Source of the DNA: Bacillota bacterium
Lineage (GTDB): Bacteria; Bacillota; UBA4882; UBA8346
NCBI GenBank assembly: GCA_023401925.1
Contig: JAEXDA010000044.1
Location: 62,001 to 126,000 of the forward strand
Length of the DNA stretch: 64,000 nucleotides
Direction: 5' to 3'
Shown here: positions 61,776 to 64,000 of the stretch, one piece after another
How positions within the stretch are numbered: the stretch's first letter is position 1
Layout: every line of letters begins with the position of its first letter
The notes under the pieces: model-generated
The model's input: the letters and a program-made list of their open reading frames with translations, nothing else
What the model was told of the DNA's origin: nothing
Database searches by the model: none
Translations under genes and position numbers: made by a program

Positions 61776-63101
61776 CTATTGGAAATCTTGCAAGACAACC
61801 GTATAAATATCTTCAATCAGCCGCAGAGCCCCCTGATAACCCACATAGGAACGGTTCAACACCATCCGGTCGGTAACCGGCATTGAAATCGACAGTTGAT
61901 AACCATTGATTTCCCGAGCCAGTACCCGTTCCCAGGAACTTCCCAAAATCAAAGGCCGGCTGTGAAACTGAATCCCTCGTATGTGTTCATCAATCACTCC
62001 TCCGTCATTGGTAAATACCATCGAAGCCTGGATCCCCTCAATCAACTCTGTATTCAATCCGGCAGTCACTGATTCCTGATATTTCTGGGGTGTAACATCG
62101 GTAATAAACTGGGTTTCCGGCAACAATCCCAGGTCATTAATGAGAAATCTGGAAAGACCCAAGGTATAAAAGCTATCCCCGATGGTGACAAACCGCCGCG
62201 GCATTAAGCGGGTTTCCAGCAAAATATCCGCAGTACGTTCAATATAGTAATAATAGTCATCTTCAGATTCCCGAATCACTCGTTCGACTCTCTCAAGCGG
62301 CATTTCGGCAAATTCGGCTACTTTTCGCAAAAATTTACCGGTTTCGGTAGGACCGATCGGTAATACCGGATAGTGGAAAAAGGATGTTCCATATTTTTCC
62401 TGCAAATGATGGACATTACAAAGTCCGACCCAAGGTGAAACCAACAAGTTAAACTGGGCCCGGGGAATTTTTTGCAGGGATGGGATACCCCGCCCGGGTC
62501 CGAAAATAAGATTCGGACGCAAGCCGATTTTGGAAATCAAGTGGCCTATCATTTTCAAATTGCCGGTCCAAAAAGGATCCTGATAAGGGACAACCGACCA
62601 AACGTTCACCAATCCCGACTCCACCTCTCCCGGTGTTGCCGGCAGATATTGATCAAAGATGGCATCCAAAACCAACTCATGCCCATAAATATTGGTACCC
62701 TTAAATCCACCCGTTTCAACAAAGACAATCGGTTTTCCCTGATCCTGAAAACTCTTGACAACTTCGCCGACATCATCCCCGACAATATCAACGGCACAAC
62801 CCGTTAGGACCACGTATAAATCGGCATCCAGAACTCTGAAAGAGTTTTCCACCACTTCCTTCAAACGGGCAGTTCCACCGAAGATGATCTCTTTTTCACT
62901 GGCATTGGTGGAAGGGACTGAATGACCGCCGATATATCCCGAGCCTTGACAGCCGTTATCCACCGCTAAAGCGCTCCATAACTTTTGGCCGCAACCCGGT
63001 CCCGCATGGATTATCGGTACAGCCCGGTCAATCGCCTGGACTGTTTGCAATGCGCCTAGTGCGCAGACATGGCGTACTTGTTCTACCAATCCTGTCGTCA
63101 A
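61776..63101 (-). CDS. NifK/NifN-like nitrogenase component 1 subunit, pair 3
   Basis: 441 residues. VRHVCALGALQTVQ, HAGPGCGQKLW and VLTGCAVDIVGDD give the P-cluster-type cysteines. The C-terminus is RMVLNRSYVGYQGALRLIED. It overlaps the stop of the NifD-like gene by 4 bp. It resembles the pair 2 subunit closely (shared LQTVQ, NxSEKExIFGG and DxYYYIER segments), so pairs 2 and 3 arose by duplication after splitting from pair 1. Confidence 0.88.
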   Translation of the reverse strand: MTTGLVEQVRHVCALGALQTVQAIDRAVPIIHAGPGCGQKLWSALAVDNGCQGSGYIGGHSVPSTNASEKEIIFGGTARLKEVVENSFRVLDADLYVVLTGCAVDIVGDDVGEVVKSFQDQGKPIVFVETGGFKGTNIYGHELVLDAIFDQYLPATPGEVESGLVNVWSVVPYQDPFWTGNLKMIGHLISKIGLRPNLIFGPGRGIPSLQKIPRAQFNLLVSPWVGLCNVHHLQEKYGTSFFHYPVLPIGPTETGKFLRKVAEFAEMPLERVERVIRESEDDYYYYIERTADILLETRLMPRRFVTIGDSFYTLGLSRFLINDLGLLPETQFITDVTPQKYQESVTAGLNTELIEGIQASMVFTNDGGVIDEHIRGIQFHSRPLILGSSWERVLAREINGYQLSISMPVTDRMVLNRSYVGYQGALRLIEDIYTVVLQDFQ

Positions 63102-64000
63102 ACCAGCTCCACCTCCTTAAGAAAGTTAAAACTGTCCTGGGCAAGCCACCAATCAGTATACGGCAGTTTCACTCTGGAAGCCAAATTTTTCGCCAGGCTG
63201 CGATTGGCCAATGAATCGATAATCCGGTAGCCGAAATCCACCAAACCCTGATAGCCGAATGCACTGAACTCATCAGCGACCATGATCGAAGTGATACCCA
63301 TTTTGGTAGCCCAAACAGCGGTCCCGCCATGGCGGGAAACATAGATATCCGGCCGCAAGCGGTTTAAAAGATTGAGCAATTCAAAATTTTGCTGGTCGCA
63401 AACACTGACCGGTAAGTCTTTCTGCCTGTTTCCGGCAATATGCAAAGTGGATTCAGGGCAGCTACCGTGGTCATAATGGGGGTCAAAATGCCAGGTAGCT
63501 CCCCAGATGACTTCGATACCCAATTCCTCCAAAACCCGGATGTAATTATGGCCAAAACTGGGCCCCATGCCGACGACGGCCTTTTTCCCCCTCAATCGGG
63601 AACAGATTTCTTCCAGTTCAGGCTCAATTCGTTGTTTCTCTTCGGCGATGAATGCTTCCACTTCATTTTCTTTCCCGACCGCCTTCCCCAGGCCTCGTAA
63701 CCAACTGTCCATTCCGGCTATACCATGGGGTTGCATGGATTTTACATAAGGAACCCCGTAATGCTCCTCCAGCCCGTTACCGAAATATCCCCCCAAGGTA
63801 CCGCAAATGCTGATTGTGGCAACGGATTCCGATGTTTTGGATAGCTCCTCAATGGTACTGAAGGGGGCGATAAAAACCGGCCGTAGTCCGAACCGGGCTA
63901 AGATCTCGGTAATCGTTTCTTTAGCGCTCCCTCTGAAATTAATCATATTGACCGCATTGGTTTTCTGCTGCGGCGGTTTGACAATCCAGGTTAAAATAGC
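63098..64000 (-). CDS. NifD/NifE-like nitrogenase component 1 subunit, pair 3, 5' end outside window
   Basis: C-terminal 300 residues; the frame stays open to the window edge and matches pair 2 (ILTWIVKPPQQKTNAVNMIN compared with LTSIVKPPRTNKKSSVINFK), so an internal ATG at 63946 is not the start. The NifD Cys275 equivalent is in ISICGTLGGYFGN. The His442 region reads VADEFSAFGYQG, without the His. DIYVSRHGGTAVWATKMG parallels pair 2. The N-terminal P-cluster cysteines lie beyond position 64000. Confidence 0.88.
   Translation of the reverse strand, partial: AILTWIVKPPQQKTNAVNMINFRGSAKETITEILARFGLRPVFIAPFSTIEELSKTSESVATISICGTLGGYFGNGLEEHYGVPYVKSMQPHGIAGMDSWLRGLGKAVGKENEVEAFIAEEKQRIEPELEEICSRLRGKKAVVGMGPSFGHNYIRVLEELGIEVIWGATWHFDPHYDHGSCPESTLHIAGNRQKDLPVSVCDQQNFELLNLLNRLRPDIYVSRHGGTAVWATKMGITSIMVADEFSAFGYQGLVDFGYRIIDSLANRSLAKNLASRVKLPYTDWWLAQDSFNFLKEVELV

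Noticed and set aside
1..64000. tRNA, rRNA or CRISPR arrays
   Set aside because: No cloverleaf-like T-loop signatures outside coding regions and no regularly spaced direct repeats were seen by eye; a tRNAscan/CRISPR search would settle it.

Overview
The window looks like the chromosome of an anaerobic, moderately low-GC Bacillota. A tyrosine T-box leader precedes tyrS, promoters are sigma-A-like, ribosome binding sites are strong GGAGG types, and most relatives named here are Bacillus/Clostridium families. All six ABC substrate-binding proteins have cleavable-type signal peptides without a lipobox Cys, which would fit a diderm lineage better than a typical monoderm. No rRNA, tRNA or CRISPR array was recognised.

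Layout. 1-2.0 kb: a two-component system. 2.0-7.5 kb: a decayed accessory stretch (umuC fragments, transposase, TetR and RND remnants) containing an intact MFS/MerR drug-efflux pair. 8.1-12.7 kb: a LysR regulator divergent from a heterodimeric ABC exporter. 12.9-14.5 kb: tyrS with its T-box. 14.7-19.9 kb: small genes, a large tandem-duplicated secreted phosphatase-like protein, and repeats. 20.0-64 kb: a very large sulfur-assimilation island.

The island is built around nitrogenase-like enzymes. There is one NifB-like radical SAM protein and one NifH-like reductase, co-transcribed with a MetNIQ transporter. There are three separate NifD/NifK-like pairs (36.9-39.9, 45.0-47.8 and 61.8-64.0 kb; the last runs off the window). 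They lie among ABC importers of four types: methionine (MetNIQ), aliphatic sulfonate/taurine type (two sets), cystine/thioether amino acid type (TcyJKLMN-like, with an M20 deacylase) and glycine-betaine type (OpuC-like). Sulfur-handling enzymes are interleaved: cystathionine beta-synthase, a cystathionine gamma-lyase/synthase family enzyme, an iron-sulfur flavoprotein, YezD/DUF2292, a PLP aminotransferase with a 2-keto acid/glycerol dehydrogenase-like enzyme, and decayed cysteine desulfurases. No nifE/nifN/nifV-type biosynthesis genes are present. This argues against N2 fixation and for relatives of the methylthio-alkane reductase (Mar) family that reductively cleave C-S bonds. That assignment is an inference.

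Seven transcription units between 24.8 and 57.2 kb begin with the same leader. A near-consensus sigma-A promoter (clear in five cases) is followed 34-66 nt later by a conserved small hairpin, consensus GACYRG-(N4-5)-CYRGAG, which abuts or overlaps an intrinsic terminator. I do not recognise it as a known riboswitch. It looks like a common attenuator controlling a sulfur-scavenging, nitrogenase-like regulon. An Rrf2-family regulator with an Fe-S-type cysteine set lies at the edge of the island. Several island members are decaying: two permeases, a NifS-like gene and a class V aminotransferase.
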